Source: Polyangiaceae bacterium | Lineage (GTDB): Bacteria > Myxococcota_A > Polyangia > Polyangiales > Polyangiaceae | Reading direction: 5' to 3' | DNA: 64,000 nt | Assembly: GCA_016719945.1 (NCBI GenBank) | Contig: JADJYE010000015.1 | Location: 1-64,000 of the forward strand | Shown here: positions 1 through 8,587 of the stretch, piece after piece | How positions within the stretch are numbered: position 1 is the first letter of the stretch | Layout: the number at the start of each line of letters is the position of its first letter | Made by a program: the position numbers and the translations under genes | The notes under the pieces: generated by a model | Told to the model about the DNA's origin: nothing | Databases searched by the model: none | Seen by the model: only the letters and a program-made list of their open reading frames with translations

Positions 1-1219
1 TGCAGCCGACGGCGAGCATCGTGTTCACCTCGGGGATGTAGATCTGCCCCTCGGTGTCCGCGGACGTGTGCTGGATGCGAACGCGCGGCAGGAAGCCGAG
101 CTGAACGGCCTGGCGCGTGAGCGAATACGCGCCCGAGATGAGCGCCTGGGACGCGATCACGGTCGCCATCGTCGCGATGATCACGAGCGGGTACACGAGC
201 GGCCCGTCCGGGACGAGCGAGTAGAAGGGGCTCTTGGTCACGCGGGCGAGATCGTGCTGGTTCGCCAGCAGCATCGCGCCTTGTCCGAAGTAGTTGAGGA
301 CCAGCGCGGGCATCGCCAGCGTGAACCACGCGAGCTGGATCGGCCGCCGGCCGAAGTGCCCCATGTCGGCGTAGAGCGCCTCACCGCCGGTGATGCACAG
401 CACGACGGACCCGAGGATCACGAAGCCGTGCACCTTGTTGTGGACGAAGAACTCGACCGCGTAGATCGGGTTCAGCGCGCCGAGGACCTCGGGGACCCTG
501 GCGATCCAGACCACGCCCAGCACCGCGAGCGTGCCGAACCACACCACCATCACCGGCCCGAAGACGCGACCGATCGTGGCGGTGCCGCGCTTCTGGACGG
601 CGAACAGCCCGACGAGGATGGCGACGGTGATCGCGATGACGACCGGGTTGCCGCCGCGCGGGTCGACGCTGCCGTCGGGCAGGTGTGGCGCGAACCGCGC
701 GAGCGCGTCGGTCGCGATCTCGAGCCCCTCGACCGCGGAGAGCACGCTGATGGCCGGGGTGATGGTGCCCTCGCCGAACAGCAGGCAGGTGCCGAAGATG
801 ATGATGGCAGGGATGAGCGCGACACGACCGACCGTCTTCGGCTTCTTCAGCTTCTTGTCGAGCATCGCGAGCATCGCGAGGCCGCCGCCCTCGCCCTGGT
901 TGTTCGCGCGGGTGACGAAGCCCAGGTACTTGAAGCTCACGACCAGCGTGATGCTGTAGAACATCAGCGACAGCAGGCCGAAGATGTTGGTCCGGCTGGC
1001 CTCCACCGCGTGCGGCCCGTGGACGCACTCCTTCAGGGCGTAGAGCGGGCTTGTGCCGATGTCCCCGTAGACGACGCCGAGGGCGGCGAGGGCGAGCGCG
1101 CCGACGGCGCCTTCACCGTGACCGTGCCCCTCGCCGTGTGGCTTGGGCGGTGACGTCGAGGGTCGGCTGGCACGACTTGGAGGGGCGTCGGAGGCGCGGG
1201 GCGCGGGGGCGGCGTCCAT
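1..1219 (-). CDS. kup: Kup family potassium uptake transporter (C-terminus outside window)
   Basis: Inner-membrane K+/H+ symporter of the Kup/KUP/HAK family. Read on the minus strand from an ATG at 1219, the frame stays open to the window edge, so only about the first 406 residues are present. A charged, His/Gly-rich N-terminal tail precedes the family-typical GVVYGDIGTSPLYALKE segment of the first membrane helix. Further Kup hallmarks follow: an NNQGEGG loop, a LFGEGTITPAISVLSAVEG helix, GGEALYADMGHFG, and later NYFGQGA. No strong Shine-Dalgarno sequence precedes the ATG, so the exact start is uncertain. An antisense reading frame covers the same region but has the low-complexity composition of a high-GC shadow. 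Confidence 0.93.
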   Translation of the reverse strand, partial: MDAAPAPRASDAPPSRASRPSTSPPKPHGEGHGHGEGAVGALALAALGVVYGDIGTSPLYALKECVHGPHAVEASRTNIFGLLSLMFYSITLVVSFKYLGFVTRANNQGEGGGLAMLAMLDKKLKKPKTVGRVALIPAIIIFGTCLLFGEGTITPAISVLSAVEGLEIATDALARFAPHLPDGSVDPRGGNPVVIAITVAILVGLFAVQKRGTATIGRVFGPVMVVWFGTLAVLGVVWIARVPEVLGALNPIYAVEFFVHNKVHGFVILGSVVLCITGGEALYADMGHFGRRPIQLAWFTLAMPALVLNYFGQGAMLLANQHDLARVTKSPFYSLVPDGPLVYPLVIIATMATVIASQALISGAYSLTRQAVQLGFLPRVRIQHTSADTEGQIYIPEVNTMLAVGC

Positions 1220-1326
1220 CGTCAGGTCGTCGTAATCGAGCCCGTCGGTGTTTGCGAGCGGACTCGGAGCGGGTCGTCCCTTCGAAGGGCTTGACCTTCG
1301 CTTCGGCCTCGTGCAGTTTCCGCCGC

Positions 1327-1416
1327 GGAGAGGTGTCCGAGCGGCCGAAGGAGCCTGATTCGAAATCAGGTGTACCCTCACGGGTACCGCGGGTTCGAAT
1401 CCCGCTCTCTCCGCCA
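1327..1416 (+). tRNA. tRNA-Ser (CGA anticodon)
   Basis: Type II tRNA with a long variable arm. The acceptor stem GGAGAGG pairs with the 3' TCTCTCC (last pair G-U). The anticodon loop in CTGATTCGAAATCAG gives CGA, reading UCG. The T-arm is the canonical GCGGGTTCGAATCCCGC, and CCA is encoded at 1414-1416. Unlike the neighbouring tRNA-Ser copies this gene is intact at the T-loop. Confidence 0.93.
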
Positions 1417-1506
1417 CAGTTCACGCGTCATAGGCCACGCTGATCATCGAGCGGTGACTTGATCCTTGCTGGCTGACGCCAGCCATGAGAAAGCCCCCGC
1501 GCCTCT

Positions 1507-1657
1507 GGAGAGGTGACCGAGTGGTCGAAGGTGCACGACTGGAAATCGTGTGTACGGCAACGTACCGCGGGTTCACTTCGCGCCTTCGGCGCTCCGTAGT
1601 CCTCCGTGCACTCCGTCCAGCCAAGCTGGACTCCGTGCACTCCGGAACGAATCCCGC
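1507..1657 (+). pseudogene. tRNA-Ser(GGA) copy interrupted in the T-loop by a 74-bp element
   Basis: Bases 1507-1574 are identical to the intact tRNA-Ser(GGA) at 1725 from the acceptor stem through GCGGGTTC. A 74-bp insert (1575-1648) then separates GGGTTC from GAATCCCGC (1649-1657). After that only part of the T-stem is present, and the 3' acceptor strand is missing because the sequence runs into a second copy of the spacer. The copy cannot fold as a normal tRNA unless the insert is removed, and even then it lacks the acceptor 3' strand. It is therefore called a pseudogene. Confidence 0.85.
1575..1648 (+). repeat. T-loop-inserted hairpin element, copy 1 (74 bp)
   Basis: The insert lies between T-loop bases C56 and R57 of a tRNA-Ser copy, at the centre of the palindrome TTC^GAA. 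It starts ACTTCGCGCC and ends CTCCGGAAC. Inside is a small hairpin (GCGCC TTC GGCGC) and a long imperfect palindrome: GTGCAC, TCC, GTCCAGC, loop CAA, GCTGGAC, TCC, GTGCAC. Four other copies in the window sit at the same tRNA position. No coding potential is seen. Confidence 0.85.
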
Positions 1658-1724
1658 TGAATCATCGAGCGGTGACTTGATCCTTGCTGGCTGACGCCAG
1701 CCATGAGAAAGCCCCCGCGCCTCT

Positions 1725-1810
<86 letters not shown>

Positions 1811-1858
1811 TAGACCGTCCGCGCGTAGCTTCCCGTGAGGGCGTTCCACCGCGGGTTC

Positions 1859-1931
1859 ACTCCGCGCCTGCGGCGCTCCGTAGTCCTCCGTGCACTCCGT
1901 CCAGCCAGCTGGACTCCGTGCACTCCGGAAC
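1859..1931 (+). repeat. T-loop-inserted hairpin element, copy 2 (73 bp)
   Basis: Same position (GGGTTC^GAATCCC) and structure as the copy at 1575. The first hairpin here is GCGCC TGC GGCGC and the second loop is CA instead of CAA, so stems are kept while loops vary. Confidence 0.83.
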
Positions 1932-1997
1932 GAATCCCGCCCTCTCCGCTAGACCGTCCGCGCGTAGCTTCCCGTGAGGGCGTTCCACCGCGGGTTC

Positions 1998-2070
1998 ACT
2001 CCGCGCCTGCGGCGCTCCGTAGTCCTCCGTGCACTCCGTCCAGCCAGCTGGACTCCGTGCACTCCGGAAC
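1998..2070 (+). repeat. T-loop-inserted hairpin element, copy 3 (73 bp)
   Basis: Identical to the copy at 1859 and carried by the second 139-bp repeat unit. Confidence 0.83.
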
Positions 2071-2129
2071 GAATCCCGCCCTCTCCGCTAGACCGTTCCG
2101 CGTGTAAGATCCGCATCGGAGGTTTTCCG

Positions 2130-2930
2130 ATGTCCTTCAGGCGGCCCGCCCCGACCCCACGTCGCGGCTCACTCAGGCGAGGCGGCGCGACCGCCGCGGT
2201 GTTCGCGCTCGGCGCGCTCGCCGCTTGCGGTGAAGGTGAGGCCGGGACCGCCGGCACCGGCGCTGCGTCGAGCAACGGTGGCTCGTCCGAGGGCGGCTCG
2301 CCCGGAGCGGGCGGCTCGAACGCGGGCGCTGGACCGTCGGACGGGGGCGGCGGCGGCATCGACATCGGGCTGGGCGGCCAGGGCGGCGCGCCGGCGCCGT
2401 TCGTCTGCGACCCGCCCGCAGAGCCCGGCAGCCTGTACGAGCTCTCGGCCGAGTCGCTCGACTTCAGCGCGCCCGAGCCGATCTCGATGTGCAGCTTTCG
2501 AGGTGACGTCTTACTCATCGTGAACACCGCCGCCAATTGAGGCTACACGCCTCAAATGGCGGACCTCCAAGGCTTGGAGGAACAGTTCGGAGCGCAGGGT
2601 TTCCACGTCCTCGGGTTCTACAGCGACGACTTCAACCAGGCGGGCTCGGAGGACGACATCGAGGCCTGCACCGGGCAATACATGGTCACGTTCCCGCAGC
2701 TCATGGTCGACCACGTCGTCGACCCTCCCGTGCAGCCCGTGTGGCAGTGGCTGCTCGCCCAGCCCAACCCCGATCCCGCGCTGCCCATGGCGCCGGACTG
2801 GAACTTCCACAAGTACCTGATCTCGAGGGACGGCCAGCTCGTGGGCCACTGGGACACGAACATCGACCCGGGTGACGATCCGCCGAACAACCCGATCGTG
2901 CTCGCGATCGAGGCCGAGCTCGCGAACTGA
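2130..2930 (+). CDS. Putative selenocysteine-containing glutathione peroxidase-like lipoprotein
   Basis: Predicted 266 aa exported peroxidase read through an in-frame TGA at 2538-2540 (residue 137). The start ATG 2130 has GGAGG at 2118-2122. Residues 1-35 form a signal peptide ending in the lipobox-like LAAC, followed by a Gly/Ser/Ala-rich linker. The thioredoxin-fold domain contains LLIVNTAAN-UGA-GYTPQ, the glutathione peroxidase active-site context, then GFHVLGF, Gln170 in FNQAGS, VTFP, and WNF (Trp224, Asn225), matching the Sec/Gln/Trp/Asn tetrad of the family. Cys180 could be a resolving cysteine. Reading frame and similarity continue without interruption on both sides of the TGA, so the two halves are one gene. 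A bacterial SECIS-like hairpin lies just downstream. Selenium use is inferred; no Sec machinery is in this window. Confidence 0.85.
2538..2580 (+). promoter_or_regulatory. Candidate bacterial SECIS element
   Basis: Two stem-loops follow the in-frame TGA. The first includes the TGA itself (TGAGGC, loop TACAC, GCCTCA, 2538-2554). The second is a perfect 7-bp stem with a 3-nt loop (CCTCCAA GGC TTGGAGG, 2564-2580), beginning 23 nt after the TGA, with G as first loop base. Spacing and loop fit known bacterial SECIS elements that recruit SelB; function here is inferred. Confidence 0.7.
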
Positions 2931-2931
2931 T

Positions 2932-2946
2932 CCCCCGCCGAGGGGG
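2932..2946 (+). terminator. Short GC hairpin after the peroxidase gene
   Basis: CCCCC GCCGA GGGGG immediately follows the stop codon and is followed by CGTTACCCTTT. A weak intrinsic-terminator-like hairpin without a real U tract. Confidence 0.3.
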
Positions 2947-3010
2947 CGTTACCCTTTGACGGCTCCCCTCGGGTTGGGTCTCCTCGCGAGCGCAACGTGA
3001 GCGCGCAGCG

Positions 3011-3967
3011 ATGAGCGAGCGAGCAGCCAGACCCCCGTGGGGACTCGTAGCGGGCATCGCGCTCGCCGCGCTCGTCCCCGCGACCGAGGCGGCGGCCGAA
3101 GCGCCGGCCGCCGCGCCCGCGGCTCCAGCGAGCGGCGGTGAGGCGAGCCCGAGCGTCGTGCGCGTCGCGCTGACGAAGGCTGCTTCGGAGAAGCTGAGCG
3201 AGCAGCGCGTGCGCCGCCTGGTCGAGCTGCAGGTCGGCGGGGGCGCCGTCGTCCCGGCCGAGGCGATCGGCCCGCTCGACGAGAACGCGGTGCGAGTGTT
3301 CATCGATCTGCCCGAGCCGACCGTGGTGACGGTGCAGGTCCAGGCCCCCGATCGGCGGCTGGAGACCCGCAACGTCGACGTCGCAGGCCTGCCCTGGGAG
3401 GTGGCGACCCGCTTCGTCGCCACCGCCGCGAGCCAGTCGGTGAGCGCGCTGCTCGCGCCCAAGCGCAAGCCACGGCCGCGCCCCCCGACGCCCGAGGAGA
3501 TCGCGCGAGAGCTGGCGAAGCAGCCCGCGCTCGAGGTGTCGAGTGGGCTCGAGGCGGTCTACAACTCCGACCTCGAGACCGCGCTGTTCGGCTCGCGCCT
3601 CCGCGTCGCGTTCCACGAGCGCGTGCTGAGCGAGAGCGTGTCGCTCGCCGCGCTGGGCTCGCTCGACGGCGGGCTCTGGGCAGAGGTCGACGTCGCGGCC
3701 TGGCACCGGCTGTGGCTCGACCCCGATCTGCGGCTGGGCCTGGGCGCGGGCTTCGCGCTCGGGCTGACCAGGGGCCTGCGAGCGGAGGCCGACCCTGACC
3801 TCGAGCTCTGGGTCCGACCCCACGGGCTCGTCGCGCTCGACGTTCGGCTCCAGCCGAACGCCTGGCTGCGCATCGGGCTAGACCCAGGCGCCTCGGTCGA
3901 TCCGAGCCGAGACGCCGTGGGCCTCTGGATGGGGGGAAGCGCCGCCCTCGCGTACGAGGGCTGGTGA
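3011..3967 (+). CDS. Hypothetical exported protein, possible outer-membrane-associated
   Basis: 318 aa, family not recognised. An N-terminal hydrophobic stretch (LVAGIALAALVPATEAAA) looks like a signal peptide and is followed by an Ala/Pro linker. Residues about 45-155 form a mixed alpha/beta region with the character of a domain handling external ligands. A Lys/Pro/Arg-rich hinge (KRKPRPRPPTPEE) separates it from a C-terminal part with alternating polar/hydrophobic segments (LRVAFHERVL, WAEVDVAAWHRLWLD, LELWVRPHGLVALDVRL), resembling beta strands of a small outer-membrane barrel. It ends in GW rather than the usual terminal aromatic pattern. Convergent with the scramblase-like gene, 5 bp apart. 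Confidence 0.75.
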   Translation: MSERAARPPWGLVAGIALAALVPATEAAAEAPAAAPAAPASGGEASPSVVRVALTKAASEKLSEQRVRRLVELQVGGGAVVPAEAIGPLDENAVRVFIDLPEPTVVTVQVQAPDRRLETRNVDVAGLPWEVATRFVATAASQSVSALLAPKRKPRPRPPTPEEIARELAKQPALEVSSGLEAVYNSDLETALFGSRLRVAFHERVLSESVSLAALGSLDGGLWAEVDVAAWHRLWLDPDLRLGLGAGFALGLTRGLRAEADPDLELWVRPHGLVALDVRLQPNAWLRIGLDPGASVDPSRDAVGLWMGGSAALAYEGW

Positions 3968-3972
3968 GCGCC

Positions 3973-4935
3973 TCAACCGCGCTCGCGCGCTGACTCCATC
4001 ATGAGCGCGAAGATCGCGAGGGCGATCGCGAACCGCGGGTCGATGCGGTTCTGGTTCTGGGAGAGGTCGAGGGTGAACTCCTTCACGAAGAAGCGGAAGA
4101 CCTGCCGGATCTGTCCGACGATCTGACCGTTGAGCTCGATCTTCCACTTGCCCAGCAGGATCGGGATCAGGCGGCGCAGGAACGCGGCGCCCTCCTCCTC
4201 GCACACGCCGACCAGCTGATCGCCCGGCGCGAGCAGCTCGAACGTGTCGCGGAAGATCGACTTCAGACCGCGGCGGCGGATGCTGCCCACGAGCTGGCCG
4301 GTGCCCGCGTCGAACACGTCGAAGCTCATGTTCAGCGCGATGAGCTGGCGCCCTTTGACGTGCATGAGCGGCATCGTCTCGGACTCGTCGGCGTAGATCG
4401 TGAACTCTTGCTTCAGCTTCAAGAGCGGGTGCTTCACGAACGCGACGAGCTGCCCGTCGGGGGCGTAGACGTGGAACTTGCGCCCGAGCAGCGACCAGAA
4501 CGGTCGCTTGACCGTCAGGATGGGGTGCATGAGGCCGGAGTGCACCATGCCCTGGGGCCCCTGGTGGACCATCGCCCCGCCCGGCTGCGCGTAGCCTCCC
4601 TGCTGCGGAAAGCCGCCCGGCTGCTGCGGATAGCCACCCTGCGGCTGCTGCGGATAGCCACCCTGCGGCTGCTGCGGATAGCCGCCCGGCTGCTGCGGGG
4701 CGTACCCGCCCTGCTGCTGTTGCGGGTAGCCACCCTGCGGCTGCTGCGGATAACCGCCTTGCTGCTGTTGCGGGTAGCCGCCTTGCGGCTGCTGCGGATA
4801 ACCGCCCTGCGGCTGCGCGTAACCGCCCTGCTGTTGCTCGTGTCCGCCCTGCTGCGGATGGCCGCCCTGCTGTTGGGGCTGTCCTGGTTGCGGATAGCCC
4901 GGAGGCGGCCCGTATCCGTGCGGAGGTCCTTGCAT
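3973..4935 (-). CDS. Phospholipid scramblase/LURP-one-like protein with Gln-Pro-Gly repeats
   Basis: 320 aa. The first roughly 130 residues are a low-complexity region of repeated GGYPQQ / PQGGYPQQ units, starting MQGPPHGYGPPPGYPQ. The C-terminal 190 residues carry the tubby-like fold typical of scramblase and LURP-one-related proteins: LTVKRPFWSLLGRKFHVYAPDG, FTIYADESET, FDVFDAGTGQLVGSIRRRG, IFRDTFELL, and a hydrophobic C-terminal helix (FAIALAIFALMME). The start ATG at 4935 gives the repeat region its natural beginning; an upstream in-frame extension has shadow composition. Such proteins bind membranes in bacteria; lipid-scrambling activity is not established for them. Repeat number may vary between strains. 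Confidence 0.85.
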   Translation of the reverse strand: MQGPPHGYGPPPGYPQPGQPQQQGGHPQQGGHEQQQGGYAQPQGGYPQQPQGGYPQQQQGGYPQQPQGGYPQQQQGGYAPQQPGGYPQQPQGGYPQQPQGGYPQQPGGFPQQGGYAQPGGAMVHQGPQGMVHSGLMHPILTVKRPFWSLLGRKFHVYAPDGQLVAFVKHPLLKLKQEFTIYADESETMPLMHVKGRQLIALNMSFDVFDAGTGQLVGSIRRRGLKSIFRDTFELLAPGDQLVGVCEEEGAAFLRRLIPILLGKWKIELNGQIVGQIRQVFRFFVKEFTLDLSQNQNRIDPRFAIALAIFALMMESARERG

Positions 4936-5018
4936 GTGACGCTCGACTTGAAGGTGTTGTGGGTGCGCGTGGTACGCGCGGGCTCGATCTGACCTCCCCG
5001 CGCCGCGCGGCGCAAGGC

Positions 5019-6917
5019 TCACGGTTTGTAAATCGGCTCGTACCCGTCGGCGGTGTACCCGCGCGCCTCGTAGTAAGCGCGCAGCGCCGCGAGCGCCGGC
5101 GCGACGCGTCCGCGATCGCGATCGTAGAGGTTGTGAAGCTCGCCCGGATCGACCGCGAGATCGTAGGCCTCCACCGTCTTGCGCCGCAGATCGACCATCA
5201 CCTTCAGATCGCCGGTGTAGAGCGCTCGGCGCAGCCGACCCTCGACCAGGATGGGACGCTCCAGCGTGAGCGGCTGTCCCGCTAGGATCGGGACGAGGCT
5301 CTGCCCGACGTGGTGATCGGGCGTGGGCAGGCCGAACACGTCCAGGATCGTGGGCCCCAGATCGAACAGGCTGACGGGCTGCGAGACGAGCTCGCCCCGC
5401 GAGACCCACCCGCCCCAGGCGATGAGCGGGACGCGCACGAGCTCCTCGTAGATGGTCTTGGTGTGCTCCCAGGTGCCGTGCTCGCCGAACGCCTCGCCGT
5501 GATCGCTCGAGACGATGAGCAGGCTGCGCTGGGCGAGGCGCGGCGCCGACAGGGCCTTCACGATGCGGGCGACGTAGGTGTCAGCGAGCGCGATCTCCGA
5601 GACATACCGCTCGTACGGGGTCCCCTTCTTGAGCTTGCCGCGGTCGTAGGGCGCGTGGGGCTCGGTGAGGTGAGCGAAGACGAAGAGCGGCTCGTCGTCT
5701 CCGACGGTGCGGAGGCGGTCGAGGATGGGCTGAACGACCGCGGGACCTGGCGCGTGCTTGCGACCCGACGTGACGACGACCTCCTCGGCGAAGCCGGGAG
5801 CGACCGCGTATTCGTTGCGCAGGAAGGTGAGGCTCGCGACCTTGAACGTCGAGACCCCCGCGTCGGCCAACGCCGAGACGAAGCGGGGGGTCGGGTCGTT
5901 CACCGCGTATTCGAAGCGTGAGGTGCCTGCCCCGTATTTCTCCCACTTGAGCTCGGAGAAGGTCTTGCCCGAGAACAGCCCGGTCAGCGAGACGGCCGTC
6001 TGGCTCCCGGGGGCGCGCGCGTGGGAGAACGTGACGCCCTCGCGCATGAGCCTGCGGAGCGTCGGGAAGTGCTCGGCGTTCGCGGGCGACAGCACGGTGT
6101 CGGCCCGCACCGCGTCGATCGTGAGCAGCACGACGACCGGCGGCGCCTTCGCGATCGAGACCTCGGAGGGGGACCGCGGCGGCGAGTCGGCGCGCGCCGA
6201 GAGCCAGACCGGCGCGACCTCGGGCGTCGGCGCCGCGTCGAAGGAGGGCAGCGTCCAGACGAAGCTCGCGAAGACCCAGGCGCCGACGCCCCCCGGCGAG
6301 CGGAACAGGTCGAGGCGCACCGAGTTCGGCGCAGGCACGGCGGCAAGGACGAGCAGCAGCGCTGCGGTCACGCGCAGCCCCACGACGACCCGCCGAGACG
6401 CCTTCTCCACACGCGAGGCGAGCGCGCGCGAGGCGGAGGCGCCCGAGAGGGTCGCGGCCGACCACACGACCGCGGTGTGGATCTCGATGTAGTCGTCGCG
6501 GAACAACAGCTCGTTGACGACCAGCGCCACGAGCGAGGCGACGACGGCGGCGACCCACAGCCAGCGCGTTGTCGCGAGTCGCCGACCGAGCGCGAGGGCG
6601 ATGACGATGCCCAGGCCGGCGCCCGCGATGAACGAGGGATAGAGCAGCCACCTCAGCTCTCCGCCGAACGCGGCGTCAGCCTGGCGAGAGAAGATCCTGT
6701 CGACCGACCACCTCATCCCGAGCGCCCCGAGGACGAAGAGCGCGGCCCACAGCGCGGCGCGCGATCGGCGCCCCACCGTGCGCTCGAGCGCCGCGACGAC
6801 GAGGTCCGAGAAGGCCCCGAGGGCGACGAGCAAGGCCGCGTCCCACAGGGCGTGCAGCGCGCGCGCGCCCAGGCCCACCCCGCGCGCGGAGACGTTGAAC
6901 GCGATGATGTCGACCAC
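5019..6917 (-). CDS. Membrane-anchored sulfatase-like hydrolase (alkaline phosphatase superfamily)
   Basis: 632 aa. The N-terminal 220 residues contain several predicted membrane helices (AALLVALGAFSDLVVAAL, LLYPSFIAGAGLGIVIALAL, VTAALLLVLAAVPAP). The catalytic domain starts near residue 260 with the metal-binding LLTIDAVRADT motif and includes HLTEPHAPYDRG, SSDHGEAFGEHG and a conserved VRVPLIAWG segment. The canonical sulfatase C/S-x-P-x-R formylglycine site is absent; GSQTAVSLTGLFSGK occupies that place. It is therefore more likely a phosphotransferase- or phosphatase-type member (LtaS/OpgE-like) than a true sulfatase. The start is a GTG with a weak upstream signal. A related architecture occurs at 16.6-18.9 kb. 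Confidence 0.87.
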   Translation of the reverse strand: MVDIIAFNVSARGVGLGARALHALWDAALLVALGAFSDLVVAALERTVGRRSRAALWAALFVLGALGMRWSVDRIFSRQADAAFGGELRWLLYPSFIAGAGLGIVIALALGRRLATTRWLWVAAVVASLVALVVNELLFRDDYIEIHTAVVWSAATLSGASASRALASRVEKASRRVVVGLRVTAALLLVLAAVPAPNSVRLDLFRSPGGVGAWVFASFVWTLPSFDAAPTPEVAPVWLSARADSPPRSPSEVSIAKAPPVVVLLTIDAVRADTVLSPANAEHFPTLRRLMREGVTFSHARAPGSQTAVSLTGLFSGKTFSELKWEKYGAGTSRFEYAVNDPTPRFVSALADAGVSTFKVASLTFLRNEYAVAPGFAEEVVVTSGRKHAPGPAVVQPILDRLRTVGDDEPLFVFAHLTEPHAPYDRGKLKKGTPYERYVSEIALADTYVARIVKALSAPRLAQRSLLIVSSDHGEAFGEHGTWEHTKTIYEELVRVPLIAWGGWVSRGELVSQPVSLFDLGPTILDVFGLPTPDHHVGQSLVPILAGQPLTLERPILVEGRLRRALYTGDLKVMVDLRRKTVEAYDLAVDPGELHNLYDRDRGRVAPALAALRAYYEARGYTADGYEPIYKP

Positions 6918-7032
6918 GGCGGCGAGGGCCGCGCCATAGCTGACGGCTACGGCGGGCCCTGCGTCAGGGCGCCGCGCAGCGGCCTCGGGATCGTCCTCGC
7001 GAGTGATCTTCGCTCCGGCGTCGCGTCGCCCG

Positions 7033-8511
7033 TCAGTGGGGTCGCGGGAACATGACGCGCAGGCGAGCGCCGCCGCGCGGGGAGTCCTCGACGCTGAGGG
7101 GCGCGTGGATGTGCGACGCGATCGCGAGGGCCGCGATGAGGGGAAGCGCCGCCGCTCGCTCTTGAACGAGCGCGTCGTAGTCGCGCGCGGACGCGCCGGT
7201 CTTGGCCTTGGCGCTCAGCGCGGGGCCCGAGTCGTCGAAGGTGACGATGACCGAAGAGCCCGAGTCGCTCACGTGCACGTTCACCCGGGTGTCGGCGGGT
7301 GAGACGCTGATCGCGGCGTCGAGCAGCTCCTGAAAGAGGATGTGCACCGTGCCGACCGGGAGCAGGTCGTCTCGCGAGGTGCCAGGCGCCTCGAGCTGGA
7401 TGGAGACGCCGTGCCGCGTCGCGCGCAGCTGCTCTGCCTTCACGACGTCGCGCACGAGATCGGCCACGTTGCAGGTCGTGGGCAGCTCGTTGAGCGGGCA
7501 CCCCGCGAGCCGGGCCAGATCGCTGACGACCTCGCTCGCCGCGGTGACGTGACGCCCGACGCTCGCGGCGATCTCGGCGATCTCGGCGTCCTTCTCGCCC
7601 CAGCGGCCGCGCTCGCGCAGGGGCACCATCTCGCGGCCGATCGCCGCGAGGATCCCGCGGACGTCGGTGACCAGCGAGCGTGCCATGCCGATCAGGGAGC
7701 CGAGCCCCTCGGCGGCGATGACCGGCGCGCCGCTCTGCGAGACCGGCGGGGGCGGCTCGGAGCGAGAGGACATCACGGCGGCGAGCTCGCGCGCGTAGGC
7801 CTCGCCCTGCGCCTTCGCGTCGGCGAGCTCACGCCGCAGCTCCTCGACCTCGCGCTGATCGTCGCTCGCGCGGAGCACGAGCGTGTTGCAGTTGTGCTCG
7901 AGGAAGAACTCACCGCCGTAGCGGGTCGCCATGCGCGAGAGCCACTGGGTCTCGGTCTCGAAGCCCTGCGTCTTGTCGGGGCCCAGCTCGACGGCGATCC
8001 GGATATCGTCGCCCTCGCGCTTCACGCTGACGGCGACCGCGCCTTGAGCCGCCGGGTCGCCGCCCAGGGCCATCAAGACGTGCAGCATGCGGCGGAGCTC
8101 GGCCTCGTCGCCCACCACGACGAGCCCGTTGCCCATCTCGATCTGCACGCGCGCCTCGGGGGCGATCTCCCACAGCAAGGCGGCGACGTCGATCCGGCCA
8201 CGTCGGCCCTTCGGCTGGTTGCCGTAGAGCGAAGCGAGGACGCTCATCGTCTCGTCGAGCCGGTTGAGCACGCTCTCGACGCCGGTGTCTTCGTTCGCGA
8301 ACGCGACCGACACCTCGCCCTTGGGCACGGTGATCACGGCGCCGGGCGCCGGCGTCGACGAAGGGGACGTCGCGCTCGGGAGGATGGTGCTGGAAGAGGG
8401 GATCGGCTCTTGGGTGAGCCCTACCCCGCGGCGCAGCTTCTCCGCGGCGGACTTCGCCTCTTGCGTGAGGAGCCACGAGAGCTCGGTTCGAGTGAGTCGT
8501 TCGCCTGACAT
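7033..8511 (-). CDS. Histidine-kinase-like signalling protein with GHKL ATPase domain
   Basis: 492 aa, cytoplasmic (no membrane segment). The C-terminal 150 residues are a GHKL/HATPase_c-type domain (LFQELLDAAISVSP, VIVTFDDSGPAL, DSPRGGARLRVMFPRPH). A helical region before it (LGSLIGMARSLVTDVRGILA, then VSDLARLAGCP) resembles a dimerisation domain, but no clear phospho-accepting H-box is visible. An upstream segment (EARVQIEMGNGLVVVGDEAELRRML) resembles a second, degenerate ATPase-type half, followed by a coiled coil. The start ATG 8511 (MSGERLTRTELSW) was chosen because the longer frame upstream has shadow composition and would overlap the divergent gene at 8588. Confidence 0.75.
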   Translation of the reverse strand: MSGERLTRTELSWLLTQEAKSAAEKLRRGVGLTQEPIPSSSTILPSATSPSSTPAPGAVITVPKGEVSVAFANEDTGVESVLNRLDETMSVLASLYGNQPKGRRGRIDVAALLWEIAPEARVQIEMGNGLVVVGDEAELRRMLHVLMALGGDPAAQGAVAVSVKREGDDIRIAVELGPDKTQGFETETQWLSRMATRYGGEFFLEHNCNTLVLRASDDQREVEELRRELADAKAQGEAYARELAAVMSSRSEPPPPVSQSGAPVIAAEGLGSLIGMARSLVTDVRGILAAIGREMVPLRERGRWGEKDAEIAEIAASVGRHVTAASEVVSDLARLAGCPLNELPTTCNVADLVRDVVKAEQLRATRHGVSIQLEAPGTSRDDLLPVGTVHILFQELLDAAISVSPADTRVNVHVSDSGSSVIVTFDDSGPALSAKAKTGASARDYDALVQERAAALPLIAALAIASHIHAPLSVEDSPRGGARLRVMFPRPH

Positions 8512-8587
8512 CTTGGCTCGTTTATCTCGGGACCGTGCCTCGGGTGGATGATGCCAGAGCGGCAGGGCTACTGCTACAGTTTCCCAG

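Larger units (their letters stand above)
1439..1724 (+). repeat. 218-bp tandem duplication of tRNA-Ser(GGA) and its upstream spacer
   Basis: The spacer beginning at about 1443 (ATCATCGAGCGGTGAC) and the tRNA start at 1507 recur at 1661 and 1725, an exact 218-bp offset. Copy 1 carries the 74-bp insert in its tRNA; copy 2 leads into the intact tRNA-Ser(GGA). The junction between the copies is the T-stem remnant GAATCCCGC that follows the insert, so the insert sits at the duplication breakpoint. Confidence 0.85.

Noticed and set aside
68..1153. 361-codon plus-strand frame opposite Kup
   Set aside because: His/Arg/Asp-rich shadow of the minus-strand transporter, without domain or hydrophobic pattern.
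1575..1648. Group I intron or archaeal-type tRNA intron
   Set aside because: Only 74 bp, no group I core; insertion is in the T-loop and the interrupted copies lack their acceptor 3' strand, so splicing would not restore a tRNA.
5019..6917. Calling the enzyme a true arylsulfatase
   Set aside because: The C/S-x-P-x-R formylglycine motif is missing, so only the superfamily level is supported.
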